Assembly (NCBI RefSeq): GCF_003443995.1
Contig: NZ_QWEY01000005.1
Coordinates: forward strand, 220,501-284,500
Length of the DNA: 64,000 nt
Reading direction: 5' to 3'
Origin: Pseudotabrizicola alkalilacus
GTDB taxonomy: Bacteria > Pseudomonadota > Alphaproteobacteria > Rhodobacterales > Rhodobacteraceae
Shown here one piece after another: positions 47,546 through 56,862 of this stretch. Under the pieces are notes generated by a model. The model did not search any database and had not been told where the DNA came from. It saw only the letters and a program-made list of their open reading frames with translations. A program made the position numbers and the translations under genes. The first letter of the stretch is position 1, and each line of letters starts with the position of its first letter.

Positions 47546-47610
47546 GGGGGTTTGTTGTCAGATCATGCGCGAGGGTCAAGCGGAAAAGGCGGTGTCGGCG
47601 GGAACGGGGC

Positions 47611-47730
47611 GGGCTTGGGGGGCATCGAGCCCCCCGCGCCCGCTGCTGCCGCAGGATGGGTCTGTGGCGTGGCGTGGGCGGAGAGGGTGGGATGCCTCCG
47701 GCGGGAGTATTTGGAAAAGCTGCAATGCAA
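47611..47730 (+). repeat. dispersed intergenic repeat, copy D
   Basis: Hairpin GGGGGGCatcgaGCCCCCC at about 47618-47636 and, further on, CCTCCGGCGGGAGTATTTGG then AAAAGCTGCAATGCAA (47695-47730). It fills the gap between alr and dnaB and shares the long core with the pair near 50229-50309. Confidence 0.7.
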
Positions 47731-47756
47731 AGGGGCGGCGCGGCGGTCTGGCGGTG

Positions 47757-49256
47757 TCAGTAGCCGGGGCCGTCGCCTTGCCAGGGTTTGGCGAGGTTGC
47801 CGAAGCGGGTGAAGCGGCCCTCGAAGCTGAGCTCGACCGACCCGATCGGGCCGTGACGCTGTTTGCCGATGATCACCTCGGCCTTGCCATGGACCTGTTC
47901 CATCACCGTCTGCCAGGCGGCCATCTTTTCCAGCTCGTGATCGCCCGGCTTTTCGCGTTCTTTGTAATATTCGTCGCGGTAGACGAACATCACCACATCG
48001 GCATCCTGCTCGATCGAGCCGGATTCGCGCAGGTCAGACAGCTGCGGGCGTTTGTCTTCGCGCGATTCCACCTGACGCGAGAGCTGCGACAGGGCGATGA
48101 CCGGGATGTTGAGCTCTTTGGCGATGGCTTTCAGCCCTTGGGTGATTTCCGAGACTTCCTGCACCCGGTTGCCTTCGGAGCTTTTGGCCGAGCCTTTGAG
48201 AAGCTGCAGGTAGTCGATCATCAGCACGTCAAGCCCATGGGTCCGCTTCAGGCGCCGGGCGCGGGCGGCGACCTGGCTGATCGGCAGCGCAGGCGTGTCG
48301 TCGATGTAGAGCGGGCAGGATTCGAGCTGTTTGGCCGCTTCGACAAAGCGGCGGAATTCGGTTTCGGTCATGTCGCCGCGGCGGATTTGTTCGGAGGGCA
48401 CTTCCGAGGCCTCGGAGAGAATCCGCGCGGCGAGCTGTTCGGCGCTCATCTCAAGGCTGAAAAAGCCGACGACGCCGCCTTCGACTGCGCCCTCATGGCC
48501 ATCGGGTTTGCGGCCGCGCTTGTAGGCTTTGGCGACGTTGAAGGCGATGTTGGTGGCGAGCGAGGTTTTGCCCATCGACGGGCGACCGGCGAGGATCAGG
48601 AGGTCGGATTCGTGCAGGCCCCCCAGCTTTTTGTCGAGATCGGTGAGGCCGGTCGAGATGCCGGCAAGGCCGCCGCCGCGCTGATAGGCGGCGTTGGCCA
48701 CGTTCACTGCATCGGTGACCGCCTTGAGGAAGGACTGAAAGCCGCGTTCGGCCACGCCCTGTTCGCCCAGTTTGTAGAGCCGCTGTTCGGCCTCGACGAT
48801 CTGCTCGCGCGGTTCCGACGCCATGTCGACCTTGGCCGCCTTGGCGCTGATGTCCTTGCCAAGTGCTATCAGCTCGCGGCGCACGGCGAGGTCGTAGATC
48901 ATCTGGGCGTAATCGCGCGCCGCATAGGCAGAAATCGCCGCCCCGGCCAGGCGCACGAGGTAGGCCGGGCCGCCGAGTTCCTTGAGCCCGTCATCATCCT
49001 CGAAGAACGGCTTCAGCGTGACCGGGCTGGCGAGGGCGTTTTTCTGGATCCGGGCGGCGGATTTTTCATAGATGCGCTGGTGGACCGGATCATAAAAATG
49101 CTCGGATTTCACCGTGCTGGCGATGCGGTCGTAGACATCGTTGTTGGTCAGGATCGCGCCCAGAAGCTGCTGCTCGGCCTCGATGTTGTGCGGCAGGGTA
49201 TCGGCTTCGGGCGCGGCGGCGGGAAGGTCGGTTCTGATCTTGGCTACTTCGTTCAT
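47757..49256 (-). CDS. dnaB: replicative DNA helicase DnaB
   Basis: Hexameric replication-fork helicase, 499 aa. The N-terminal domain starts LPHNIEAEQQLLGAIL; the RecA-like core has Walker A AGRPSMGKTSL and Walker B LMIDYLQLL. No intein is visible. ATG 49256 is chosen; a longer start at 49349 lacks family similarity. Possible DnaA boxes lie upstream. Confidence 0.94.
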   Translation of the reverse strand: MNEVAKIRTDLPAAAPEADTLPHNIEAEQQLLGAILTNNDVYDRIASTVKSEHFYDPVHQRIYEKSAARIQKNALASPVTLKPFFEDDDGLKELGGPAYLVRLAGAAISAYAARDYAQMIYDLAVRRELIALGKDISAKAAKVDMASEPREQIVEAEQRLYKLGEQGVAERGFQSFLKAVTDAVNVANAAYQRGGGLAGISTGLTDLDKKLGGLHESDLLILAGRPSMGKTSLATNIAFNVAKAYKRGRKPDGHEGAVEGGVVGFFSLEMSAEQLAARILSEASEVPSEQIRRGDMTETEFRRFVEAAKQLESCPLYIDDTPALPISQVAARARRLKRTHGLDVLMIDYLQLLKGSAKSSEGNRVQEVSEITQGLKAIAKELNIPVIALSQLSRQVESREDKRPQLSDLRESGSIEQDADVVMFVYRDEYYKEREKPGDHELEKMAAWQTVMEQVHGKAEVIIGKQRHGPIGSVELSFEGRFTRFGNLAKPWQGDGPGY

Positions 49257-49330
49257 GTCCTGCCCTTGCCCCCCGGATGAAGTGTGCGGTTTAGCCTGTC
49301 CGGGCGGGCGGGGGCAAGCCGGGACAAAGC

Positions 49331-49460
49331 TGTGCATAACCCTGTGCATGGCCCCTGTCGCAGGCCGCAGATCGTGTCAGGCAACAGGACCGCCCCAAGA
49401 TGTAGCGGTTGGTGGGGCAGCGTAGCAGGGTCTTTCGATTCTGACGACCGCTTGTCCACA
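49331..49460. promoter_or_regulatory. candidate DnaA boxes upstream of dnaB
   Basis: TGTGCATAA at 49331-49339 is a perfect DnaA box (TTATGCACA on the minus strand), and TTGTCCACA at 49452-49460 is a one-mismatch box on +. Nearby TGTGCATGG (49343-49351) and TGTGCACAG are weaker. They lie in the 271-base gap between pyrE and dnaB. No A/T-rich unwinding region is seen, so control of dnaB transcription is more plausible than an origin. Confidence 0.4.
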
Positions 49461-49527
49461 TGCTGTGCACAGGGTTTTCCACCGGCGCGTCACAGCGCCG
49501 GCGGAAAATGGCGCAGCTGCCGCAGCG

Positions 49528-50205
49528 TCAGCTTTTGCGGGCGTCCTGCCAGGCGCGGGGGGCTTTGAGGAAGGCCTCGACCTCGGTCAGAGTGGACTCG
49601 TCAAAGATCGCCTGAGCGCGGGCTTCGGCCAGCACATCCCACCAGGTGCACAGATGGTGCAGCGCGACGCCGTGGTCTGCCAGACGTTCGGTGGTGCCGT
49701 CAAAGATGCCGTAGTAGAAGATCACCGCCGTATGGGCGCAGGTGGCCCCGGTCTCGCGGATGGCATCGACGAAGGACAGTTTTGATCCGCCATCGGTGGT
49801 CAGATCCTCGACCAAGAGCACGCGCTGGCCCTCGGTCATCACCCCTTCGATGCGGGCGTTGCGGCCGTAGCCTTTGGGCTTTTTGCGCACATAGGTCATC
49901 GGCAGGGCAAGGCGCTCGGCCACCAGCGCGGCGAAGGGGATGCCAGCGGTCTCGCCCCCGGCGATGTTGTCAAATGCCTCGAAGCCTGCGTCGCGCATCA
50001 CGGTGACGGCCATGAAATCCATCAGCATCGCGCGGATGCGCGGGTAGGAGATCAGCTTGCGGCAGTCGATATAGGTTGGCGATGGCAGGCCGGAGGCGAG
50101 GGTAAAGGGCGTCTCGGCGTTGAAATGCACCGCCTTGATTTCCAGCAGTGCGCGGGCGGTCAGGCGGGCGATTTCTTCGCGGGGGGGGAAAGAGGTGGGG
50201 ATCAT
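49528..50205 (-). CDS. pyrE: orotate phosphoribosyltransferase
   Basis: Converts orotate and PRPP to OMP in pyrimidine synthesis; 225 aa. Motifs are the substrate-binding [18 protein letters not shown], the [10 protein letters not shown] flexible-loop segment, and the PRPP motif [16 protein letters not shown] 50205 has GAGG upstream. It follows pyrC on the minus strand, separated by the inverted repeat pair. Confidence 0.92.
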   Translation of the reverse strand: MIPTSFPPREEIARLTARALLEIKAVHFNAETPFTLASGLPSPTYIDCRKLISYPRIRAMLMDFMAVTVMRDAGFEAFDNIAGGETAGIPFAALVAERLALPMTYVRKKPKGYGRNARIEGVMTEGQRVLLVEDLTTDGGSKLSFVDAIRETGATCAHTAVIFYYGIFDGTTERLADHGVALHHLCTWWDVLAEARAQAIFDESTLTEVEAFLKAPRAWQDARKS

Positions 50206-50228
50206 GGCGGCAGTCCTTGCTATGGCTT

Positions 50229-50309
50229 TGCTGCTTTCCAAATACTCCCGCCGGAGGCTCCTGTCGGTGCCGTTGGTGCCTCCGGCGGGAGTATTTGGGT
50301 AAGCAGCAA
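50229..50309. repeat. inverted pair of the AGTATTTG repeat (copies E1/E2)
   Basis: Two copies face each other: AAATACTCCCGCCGGAGGC at 50240-50258 and its exact complement at 50278-50296. Outer arms TTGCTGCTT (50229-50237) and AAGCAGCAA (50301-50309) also match, giving a near 31-bp stem with a 19-base loop. The pair fills the pyrC-pyrE gap (50206-50310). Confidence 0.85.
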
Positions 50310-50310
50310 C

Positions 50311-51354
50311 TCAGGCTTCCACGGCCCAGTGGACCGGATAGTCGGGGTTGAAAACGGTGACGGGGCCAGCCTCGGTGTAGATCTTTTCGGGCCAGATTTG
50401 CGGGGTGTCGTGTTTGACAAGGCGCAATTGGCTGTCATTGGCGGGCAGGCGGTAGAAGGCCGGGCCGTTGAGGCTGGTGAACGCCTCCAGCCGGTCGAGG
50501 GCGGTGTCTTCCTCGAACACATGCGCGAGCAGCGGCATGGTGTTGGTGGCGGTGAAGCAGCCCGCGCAGCCGCAGGCCTGTTCCTTGGCGGCATCGACAT
50601 GCGGGGCGGAATCGGTGCCGAGGAAAAAGCGGCCCGCGCCGGAGGTGGCGGCGGCGCGCAGGGCGAGGCGGTGACGCTCGCGCTTGGCGACCGGCAGGCA
50701 GTAGTAATGCGGTTTGATGCCACCGACGAGGATGTGGTTGCGGTTGATGATCAGGTGATGCGTGGTGATCGTGGCCGCCAGATCCGGGCCGCCGGAGAGC
50801 GCGTAATCCACCCCGTCCTGCGTGGTGATGTGTTCCATCACCACCCGCAGACCGGGCAGGCGACGGCGCAGCGGGTCGAGCACGGTGTCGATGAACACGG
50901 CCTCGCGGTCGAAGATGTCAACCTCGGGCGTTGTCACCTCGCCATGCACGCAGAGCGGCAGGCCGATTTCGGCCATTTTCTCCAGCACCGGCATGACCTT
51001 GTCCACATCATGCACGCCGCCGTGCGAGTTGGTGGTGGCCCCGGCGGGGTAGAGCTTGACCGCCTTGACCAGACCGGAGGCATGGGCGGCTGCGACATCG
51101 GCGGCGTCCGTTGTCTCGGTCAGGTAGAGCGTCATCAGCGGCTCGAACGCCGCGCCCGCCGGCAAGGCCGCGAGAATGCGGTCGCGGTAGGCGCTGGCCT
51201 GCGCGCCGGTGACGACCGGCGGCACCAGATTGGGCATGATGATGGCGCGGGCAAAGTGGCGCGCGGTTTCGGGCAGCACCCCTTGCAACATCGCGCCGTC
51301 GCGCAGGTGCAGGTGCCAGTCATCGGGGCGGCGGAGCGTGAGGGAATGGGTCAT
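50311..51354 (-). CDS. pyrC: dihydroorotase
   Basis: Zinc amidohydrolase closing carbamoyl-aspartate to dihydroorotate; 347 aa, the E. coli PyrC (class II) type. The metal motif is [10 protein letters not shown], the carboxylated Lys region is [14 protein letters not shown], and later motifs are LCVHGEV and GTDSAPH. Unlike PyrC of the class I type it needs no ATCase partner. It precedes pyrE. Confidence 0.93.
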   Translation of the reverse strand: MTHSLTLRRPDDWHLHLRDGAMLQGVLPETARHFARAIIMPNLVPPVVTGAQASAYRDRILAALPAGAAFEPLMTLYLTETTDAADVAAAHASGLVKAVKLYPAGATTNSHGGVHDVDKVMPVLEKMAEIGLPLCVHGEVTTPEVDIFDREAVFIDTVLDPLRRRLPGLRVVMEHITTQDGVDYALSGGPDLAATITTHHLIINRNHILVGGIKPHYYCLPVAKRERHRLALRAAATSGAGRFFLGTDSAPHVDAAKEQACGCAGCFTATNTMPLLAHVFEEDTALDRLEAFTSLNGPAFYRLPANDSQLRLVKHDTPQIWPEKIYTEAGPVTVFNPDYPVHWAVEA

Positions 51355-51476
51355 CCGCTCCGGTTACCGCAATCTCTGTGCGGTTTCCAGTGGGGAGTTC
51401 GGCGGGCGGCTCGCGGTTTTCGCGTGTCGGTGAACCCCCCTTGTCAGTCGGAAATCTTCGGTCTAGCGTTGCGGCA

Positions 51477-51566
51477 CAACCGTTGGGGTGCCCTGTCATG
51501 GGGCTGAGAGGTGTTATGCCAACCCATCGAACCTGATCCGGGTCATACCGGCGTAGGGAACGGTGC
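51477..51566 (+). promoter_or_regulatory. TPP riboswitch (THI element)
   Basis: The conserved cores are present in order: GGGGTGCCC, GGGCTGAGAGG, then ACCCATCGAACCTGATCC and GGGTCATACCGGCGTAGGGA. The outer P1 helix pairs AACCGTT with AACGGT. It lies in the leader of the thiamine operon, so the operon should be repressed when thiamine diphosphate is plentiful. Confidence 0.95.
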
Positions 51567-51570
51567 ATCG

Positions 51571-51623
51571 AGGGCGCAAAGCGCCCGGAGTCCGTCTCCT
51601 TGCGATTTTGATGAAGCAAGGAG
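51571..51623 (+). promoter_or_regulatory. riboswitch expression platform with ribosome-site-sequestering hairpin
   Basis: Directly after the aptamer there is a hairpin GGGCGC-aaa-GCGCCC (51572-51586). A second hairpin pairs CTCCTTGC (51596-51603) with GCAAGGAG (51616-51623), which covers the ribosome site AGGAGGGG of thiD. No T tract follows, so control is probably at translation initiation rather than by termination. Confidence 0.7.
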
Positions 51624-51629
51624 GGGCAT

Positions 51630-52433
51630 GTGGTTCCCATCGCGTTGACGATTGCAGGCTCTGATTCTGGCGGTGGCGCCGGGATTCAGGCGGATCTGAA
51701 GAGCTTTTCGGCTTTGGGCGTCTATGGCGCCTCGGTCATCACCGCACTGACCGCGCAGAACACCCGCAGCGTGCGGGGAATCGAGGCTGTCAGCCCGGCG
51801 ATGATCGCGGCGCAGATGGCGGCGGTGTTTGACGATCTGGCGGTGCGGGCGGTCAAGCTGGGGATGCTGGGCGGGGCCGGGGCGATTGCGGCGGTGGCCG
51901 CAGGGCTGTCGGGCTGTGCGGTGCCGGTGGTGCTGGACCCGGTGATGGTGGCAAAATCTGGTGACCGGCTGTTGCCGCAAGAGGCGCTGGCGGCGCTGCG
52001 CAGTTTGCTGCTGCCGATGGCCACGGTGCTGACCCCGAACCTGCCCGAAGCCGCCGATCTGCTGGGCTGTGCCCCGGCCGGTTCCGAAGCCGAGATGGGG
52101 GAGCAGGGGCAGGCGCTGCGGGCGCTGGGGCCGCAGGCGGTGCTGATGAAGGGCGGGCATGGCGCGGGCGCGGACTGTGTCGATCTGCTGATCACGGCAG
52201 AAGGCATCACCCGGCTGAGCGCGCCCCGGCAGGTCACCCGAAACACCCATGGCACCGGCTGCACGCTGTCGGCGGCGATTGCTGCCGGGCTGGCGCAGGG
52301 GCTGGCGCTGCCCGAGGCGGTGGGGCGGGCGCATGGCTATCTGCAGGGCGCGATTGCCGCTGCGGATGGGTTGGGCGTGGGCTCGGGGCAGGGGCCGGTG
52401 CATCATTTTCATGCGGTGTGGGCCGATGGCTGA
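51630..52433 (+). CDS. thiD: hydroxymethylpyrimidine/phosphomethylpyrimidine kinase
   Basis: Phosphorylates HMP and HMP-P to HMP-PP, the pyrimidine half of thiamine; 267 aa. The N-terminal ALTIAGSDSGGGAGIQADLK and the C-terminal NTHGTGCTLSAAIAAGL ATP/anion-hole motif are definitive. It starts at GTG 51630, 3 bases after AGGAGGGG; the ATG at 51628 is in another frame and terminates quickly. It is the first gene of the riboswitch-controlled operon. Confidence 0.94.
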   Translation: MVPIALTIAGSDSGGGAGIQADLKSFSALGVYGASVITALTAQNTRSVRGIEAVSPAMIAAQMAAVFDDLAVRAVKLGMLGGAGAIAAVAAGLSGCAVPVVLDPVMVAKSGDRLLPQEALAALRSLLLPMATVLTPNLPEAADLLGCAPAGSEAEMGEQGQALRALGPQAVLMKGGHGAGADCVDLLITAEGITRLSAPRQVTRNTHGTGCTLSAAIAAGLAQGLALPEAVGRAHGYLQGAIAAADGLGVGSGQGPVHHFHAVWADG

Positions 52434-53406
52434 TCGCGCCATGGCCGATGTCACGGTGATCGGGGCCGGAGTGGCGGGGCTGTGGGCGGCCTATGCGTTG
52501 TGTGAGGCCGGTCTGACCCCGCGCCTGATCGACCGCAGTGGCCCGCCCGGCCCGCATGGCTGTTCGTGGTGGGCGGGCGGGATGCTGGCCCCCTGGTGCG
52601 AAGGTGCTGTGGCCGAGCCGGTGATCACCCGCCATGGCGCGCAGGCCGCAGCGCATTGGGCCGGGGTGACGGAAGTTACGCAGCGCGGCACGCTGGTGGT
52701 GGCCATGCCGCGCGACAAGGGGGAACTTGCGCGCTTTGCCCGCCGGACCACGGGGCACCGGGCGGTGGCGGATCTGGCCGCGCTGGAGCCGGATCTGGCC
52801 GGCGCGGGGCAGGGATTGTTCTTTGACGCCGAGGCGCATCTGGACCCCCGCGCGGCGCTGGCCGGTCTGGTGGCGGCGCTGGCGGCGCGGGGCGTGGGGA
52901 TCATGCAGGCCGATGCCACGCCGGAAACGATACCCGGCCCGGTGATTGATGCGCGCGGCCTGGCGGCGGGCCTGCCCGGCTTGCGCGGGGTGCGCGGCGA
53001 GATGCTGCTGCTGCGCGCGCCCGAAATCCGGCTGTCTCGCCCGGTGCGGCTGCTGCATCCGCGCCACCCGCTCTACATCGTGCCGCGGGCGGAGGGCGTG
53101 TTCATGCTGGGGGCCACGCAGATCGAAAGCGAGGACCGGCGCGGCGTGTCGGCGCGGTCGATGCTGGAGCTGTTGAGTGCGGCCTATGCGCTGGACCCGC
53201 GCTTTGCCGAGGCCGAGGTGCTGGAAACCGGCGCCGATCTGCGCCCGGCTTTTGCCGACAATGTGCCGCGTGTGCAGGTGCGGGGGCGGGTTTTGCAGCT
53301 GAACGGTCTGTTCCGGCACGGCTATCTGATGGCCCCGGCACTGGCGCTGCAGGCGGTGGACTATCTGACCAGGGGCATCAAGGGGGATCTGGTGCATGAA
53401 GATTGA
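52426..53406 (+). CDS. thiO: glycine oxidase ThiO
   Basis: FAD-dependent oxidation of glycine to iminoglycine (dehydroglycine), used by ThiG for the thiazole ring; 326 aa. The N-terminal Rossmann motif is VIGAGVAGLWAA, and SWWAGGMLAPWCE is the ThiO-type substrate-domain region. ATG 52426 overlaps the thiD stop by 8 bases; ATG 52441 is possible. ThiO instead of ThiH means an oxygen-dependent route. Confidence 0.9.
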   Translation: MADRAMADVTVIGAGVAGLWAAYALCEAGLTPRLIDRSGPPGPHGCSWWAGGMLAPWCEGAVAEPVITRHGAQAAAHWAGVTEVTQRGTLVVAMPRDKGELARFARRTTGHRAVADLAALEPDLAGAGQGLFFDAEAHLDPRAALAGLVAALAARGVGIMQADATPETIPGPVIDARGLAAGLPGLRGVRGEMLLLRAPEIRLSRPVRLLHPRHPLYIVPRAEGVFMLGATQIESEDRRGVSARSMLELLSAAYALDPRFAEAEVLETGADLRPAFADNVPRVQVRGRVLQLNGLFRHGYLMAPALALQAVDYLTRGIKGDLVHED

Positions 53407-53593
53407 GGTGAATGGCGCAAGCCATGAGGTGCAGGCCGCAACCGTGGCCGGGGTGCTGGCTGAACTGGGCTGGGGCGAGGCGCGGGTGGCGACAGCGCTG
53501 AACGGCGCGTTTGTGCCAAAGGCCGCGCGCGGGACGATGGCTGTAACCGAAGGGGACCGGCTGGAAGTGCTGGCCCCGATGCAGGGGGGCTGA
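53396..53593 (+). CDS. thiS: sulfur carrier protein ThiS
   Basis: Ubiquitin-like sulfur carrier, 65 aa, ending in the required Gly-Gly (MQGG). FVPKAARGTMAVTEGDRLEV is the beta-grasp ending. Overlaps thiO by 11 bases; thiG begins 3 bases after its stop. The C-terminal Gly is adenylated by ThiF and thiocarboxylated. Confidence 0.92.
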   Translation: MKIEVNGASHEVQAATVAGVLAELGWGEARVATALNGAFVPKAARGTMAVTEGDRLEVLAPMQGG

Positions 53594-53596
53594 GCG

Positions 53597-54358
53597 ATGC
53601 GCAGATTTTACGGGGTGAGTCTGGAGACGCCGCTCATGCTGGGCACGGCGCAATATCCGTCGCCTGCGGTGCTGGAGGCGGCGTTTCGTGACTCGCAGGC
53701 CTCGGTGGCGACGGTGTCGTTGCGGCGGGAGGCGGGCAAGGGGCAGGCGTTCTGGCAGATCATCCGCAGCCTTGGGGTGCATGTGCTGCCCAATACCGCC
53801 GGATGCCACAGCGTGCAGGAGGCGGTGACCACGGCCAAGATGGCGCGGGAGATGTTCGAGACCAACTGGATCAAGCTGGAGGTGATCGGTCATGCCGATA
53901 CCTTGCAGCCCGATCCGTTCGGGCTGCTGGAGGCGACCGGGGTTCTGGCGGCGGACGGGTTCGAGGTGTTTCCCTATACCACCGAAGATCAGGTGCTGGC
54001 GGGGCGTTTGCTGGCGGCGGGGGCACAGGTTCTGATGCCTTGGGGTTCGCCCATCGGCTCGGGACTGGGGCTGAACAACCGCTATGGGCTGAAAATGCTG
54101 CGCGCGGCGTTTCCCGATGTGCCGATGGTGATTGATGCGGGGCTGGGTCTGCCAAGCCATGCGACGGATGCGATGGAACTGGGGTTTGACGCGGTGCTGC
54201 TGAACACGGCGGTGGCGCAGGCGGGCGATCCGGCGGCCATGGCGCGGGCGTTTGGGCTGGCGGTGCAGGCGGGGGCGCTGGCGCGAGGCGCGGACCCGAT
54301 GGAGCCGCGTGAGATGGCGGTGCCCTCGACCCCGGTAATGGGAAAGGCATGGCTATGA
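53597..54358 (+). CDS. thiG: thiazole synthase
   Basis: Condenses deoxyxylulose-5-phosphate, iminoglycine and ThiS thiocarboxylate into thiazole phosphate; 253 aa. The TIM-barrel enzyme has the Schiff-base Lys in [17 protein letters not shown] and ends with [16 protein letters not shown] and [10 protein letters not shown] motifs ([12 protein letters not shown] here). No oddities seen. Confidence 0.93.
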   Translation: MRRFYGVSLETPLMLGTAQYPSPAVLEAAFRDSQASVATVSLRREAGKGQAFWQIIRSLGVHVLPNTAGCHSVQEAVTTAKMAREMFETNWIKLEVIGHADTLQPDPFGLLEATGVLAADGFEVFPYTTEDQVLAGRLLAAGAQVLMPWGSPIGSGLGLNNRYGLKMLRAAFPDVPMVIDAGLGLPSHATDAMELGFDAVLLNTAVAQAGDPAAMARAFGLAVQAGALARGADPMEPREMAVPSTPVMGKAWL

Positions 54359-54951
54359 CATTGGCGCGATTTTATCCGGTATTCGATTCGCTGGCCTGGT
54401 TGGAGCGCGCTTTGCCGCTGGGCGTGGGGCTGGTGCAACTGCGGATCAAGGACCGCCCGCCCGAGGCATTGAGCGCCGAGATCCGCGCGGCACTGGCACT
54501 GGCGCGGCGGCATGGCGCAGCGTTGGTGGTTAATGACCATTGGCAACTGGCGATCGAGGAAGGGGCAGAGTGGCTACATCTGGGGCAGGAGGATCTGGAC
54601 AGTGCTGATCTGCCCGCGATCCGCCGGGGCGGGCTGCGGCTGGGAATCTCGACCCATGATCATGCCGAACTGGACCGCGCCTTGGCGCTCACGCCGGATT
54701 ATATCGCGCTGGGGCCGGTTTACCCGACGATCCTGAAGCAGATGAAATGGCATCAGCAGGGGCTGGAGCGGGTGACCGAGTGGAAGCGGCTGGTGGGGGA
54801 CATTCCGCTGTGTGCCATTGGCGGCATGTCGGTGGAGCGGGCGGCGGGGGCGTTTGCGGCGGGGGCGGATCTGGTGGCGGCGGTCACCGACATCACGCTG
54901 CACCCCGATCCGGAGGCGCGGATGCGCGACTGGCTGAGGGTCTGCGCATGA
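54349..54951 (+). CDS. thiE: thiamine phosphate synthase
   Basis: Joins HMP-PP to thiazole phosphate; 200 aa TIM barrel. The motifs [31 protein letters not shown] and PLCAIGGMS are those of ThiE. ATG 54349 overlaps the end of thiG; ATG 54355 is an alternative. Phosphate-binding residues near the C-terminus appear normal. Confidence 0.92.
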   Translation: MAMTLARFYPVFDSLAWLERALPLGVGLVQLRIKDRPPEALSAEIRAALALARRHGAALVVNDHWQLAIEEGAEWLHLGQEDLDSADLPAIRRGGLRLGISTHDHAELDRALALTPDYIALGPVYPTILKQMKWHQQGLERVTEWKRLVGDIPLCAIGGMSVERAAGAFAAGADLVAAVTDITLHPDPEARMRDWLRVCA

Positions 54952-55901
54952 CCCGATACGCACGTCAGACCGTATTGCCGCAGGTCGGGGCCACAGGGCA
55001 GGCGCGGCTGGCCCGGGCGCATGTGCTGGTGGTAGGCGCCGGGGGGCTGGGGGTGCCGGTGTTGCAGTATCTGACCGGGGCCGGGGTGGGGCAGATCACG
55101 CTTGTTGATGGTGATGTGGTGGAGGAACACAACCTGCCCCGCCAGCCGCTCTACCGGATGGACCAGATCGGCCAGCCCAAGGCGCGGGCGGCGGCCATGG
55201 CGCTGGGCGCGCTGAACCCGCAGGTGCAGGTCACGCCGCTGGTGGGAACTCTGGACCCGGCCAATGCGCCGGGGCTGGTGGCGATGGTCGATGTGGTACT
55301 GGATTGTGCCGATACCTTTGCCGCCAGCCTGACGCTGTCGGACGCCTGCCGCGACAGTGGCACGCCGCTGATCACCGCCTCGGCGCTGGCGATGTCGGGC
55401 TATGTGGCGGGCTGCTGTGGCCCGGCCCCCAGCCTGCGCGCCATCTTTCCCGACCTGCCAGAGCGGGGGGCGACCTGTGCCACGGCGGGGGTGATGGGGC
55501 CGGTGGTGGGCGCGGTGGGGGCGTTGCAGGCGCAGATGGCACTGGCCGTGCTGTTGGGGCTGGAGCCGTCGCCGCTGGGCCGTCTGGTCAGTCTGGATGC
55601 GCTGGGCTGGCGGATGGGCGGCTTTGGCTTTGCAGACGCGCCCGAGCCTGATCGGCCCTTGGCCTTTATCGGGCGCAGCCAGATCCGCGCCGATGATCTG
55701 CTGATTGATCTGCGCGCCGAGGCGGCACCCTTCAGCCCGCAGGCCCGCCATATCCCGCCCGAGGCGATGCCGGGGCTGACCCCGCCCGAGGGGCGGCGGG
55801 TGGTGCTGGCCTGTGCCACCGGCCTGCGCGCCCACAATGCCGGGCAACAGCTGCAAACCCGTTGGCCGGGCGAGATTGCCCTGCTGGCTGTTCATGACTG
55901 A
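54948..55901 (+). CDS. thiF: ThiF-family adenylyltransferase with C-terminal rhodanese domain
   Basis: E1-like enzyme that adenylates the ThiS C-terminus; 317 aa. The nucleotide motif is VVGAGGLGVPVLQYL, followed by DGDVVEEHNLPRQ. A short rhodanese-like domain (about 245-317) has the C289 active-site motif CATGLRA, so this protein could also supply the sulfur. The Zn-binding Cys pairs of MoeB/ThiF are not obvious, although a CCGPAP stretch is present. Overlaps thiE by 4 bases. Confidence 0.87.
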   Translation: MTRYARQTVLPQVGATGQARLARAHVLVVGAGGLGVPVLQYLTGAGVGQITLVDGDVVEEHNLPRQPLYRMDQIGQPKARAAAMALGALNPQVQVTPLVGTLDPANAPGLVAMVDVVLDCADTFAASLTLSDACRDSGTPLITASALAMSGYVAGCCGPAPSLRAIFPDLPERGATCATAGVMGPVVGAVGALQAQMALAVLLGLEPSPLGRLVSLDALGWRMGGFGFADAPEPDRPLAFIGRSQIRADDLLIDLRAEAAPFSPQARHIPPEAMPGLTPPEGRRVVLACATGLRAHNAGQQLQTRWPGEIALLAVHD

Positions 55902-55911
55902 GAGGACTCCC

Positions 55912-56862
55912 ATGCGACCCCTTATCACCGCACTTGCGCTTACCCTGTCACTGACAGCGCCCGCTGCCGCACAGGACCGGATCAGCCTGATGCTGGACTG
56001 GTTCATCAACCCCGACCACGGCCCGATCATTCTGGCGCAGGAGCTGGGGTATTTTGCCGAGGCCGGGCTGGAGGTGGAAATCCTCACCCCGTCTGACCCG
56101 AATGATCCGCCGCGCATGGCAGCGGCGGGGCGGGTGGATCTGGCGGTCAGTTATCAGCCGCAGCTGCATCTGAGCCGCCACAATGACTTGCCGTTGCGCC
56201 GGGTCGGCACGTTGATTGCCACGCCGCTGACCTGTCTGGTGGTGCTGGCGGATGGCCCGGTGCAGACCATCCCCGATCTGCGCGGCGGCAAGGTGGGTTT
56301 TGCCGTGGCCGGGGTGCAGGAGGGCATCCTGAACGCGATGCTGGCGCATCACGGGCTGAAGCCTGCGGATGTGGAGCAGATCAACATCGGCTTTTCGATC
56401 TCGCCCGCGCTGATGTCGGGGCAGGTGGATGCGGTGATCGGCGCGTACCGGAATTTCGAGCTGCACCAGTTGCAGCTGGAAGGGATGGAAGGCCGCTGCT
56501 TTTACCCTGAAGAGGAGGGCGTTCCAGCTTATGACGAGCTGATCTATGTCGCCAACCCCGACACGATGGATCGGGCGGTGATTGCGCGGTTTCTGGAGGC
56601 GACCGAACGGGCGACCGGCTATATCCTGAACCAGCCGGAAAAGGCTTGGGAGATCTTTGCTGCCACCGCGCCAGAGCTGCGCACCGAGCTGAACCGGCGT
56701 GCCTGGGCCGATACCTGGCCGCGCTTTGCCAGCCGCCCGGCGGCAATGGATGCGGGGCGCTACCATAGGTTCGAGGCGTTTCTGGCCGCGCAGGGGGCGA
56801 CGCCCGGCGGCTTGCCGGTCTCGGCGCTGGCGATTGATGTCACAGCAGAGGCTTCGCCATGA
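55912..56862 (+). CDS. thiY: ThiY-like pyrimidine-precursor ABC transporter substrate-binding protein
   Basis: Periplasmic protein of the NMT1/THI5-like family (316 aa) with a signal peptide cleaved near AAAQ. The motif LMLDWFINPDHGPIILAQE is shared with ThiY, which binds the formylaminopyrimidine formed by thiamine breakdown. It sits with thiX, thiZ and tenA, so it delivers HMP precursors for ThiD. ATG 55912 gives a clean signal peptide. Confidence 0.88.
   Translation: MRPLITALALTLSLTAPAAAQDRISLMLDWFINPDHGPIILAQELGYFAEAGLEVEILTPSDPNDPPRMAAAGRVDLAVSYQPQLHLSRHNDLPLRRVGTLIATPLTCLVVLADGPVQTIPDLRGGKVGFAVAGVQEGILNAMLAHHGLKPADVEQINIGFSISPALMSGQVDAVIGAYRNFELHQLQLEGMEGRCFYPEEEGVPAYDELIYVANPDTMDRAVIARFLEATERATGYILNQPEKAWEIFAATAPELRTELNRRAWADTWPRFASRPAAMDAGRYHRFEAFLAAQGATPGGLPVSALAIDVTAEASP

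Noticed and set aside
49331..49460. Chromosomal replication origin
   Set aside because: DnaA-like boxes are present but no A/T-rich unwinding element, no parAB, hemE or dnaA nearby.
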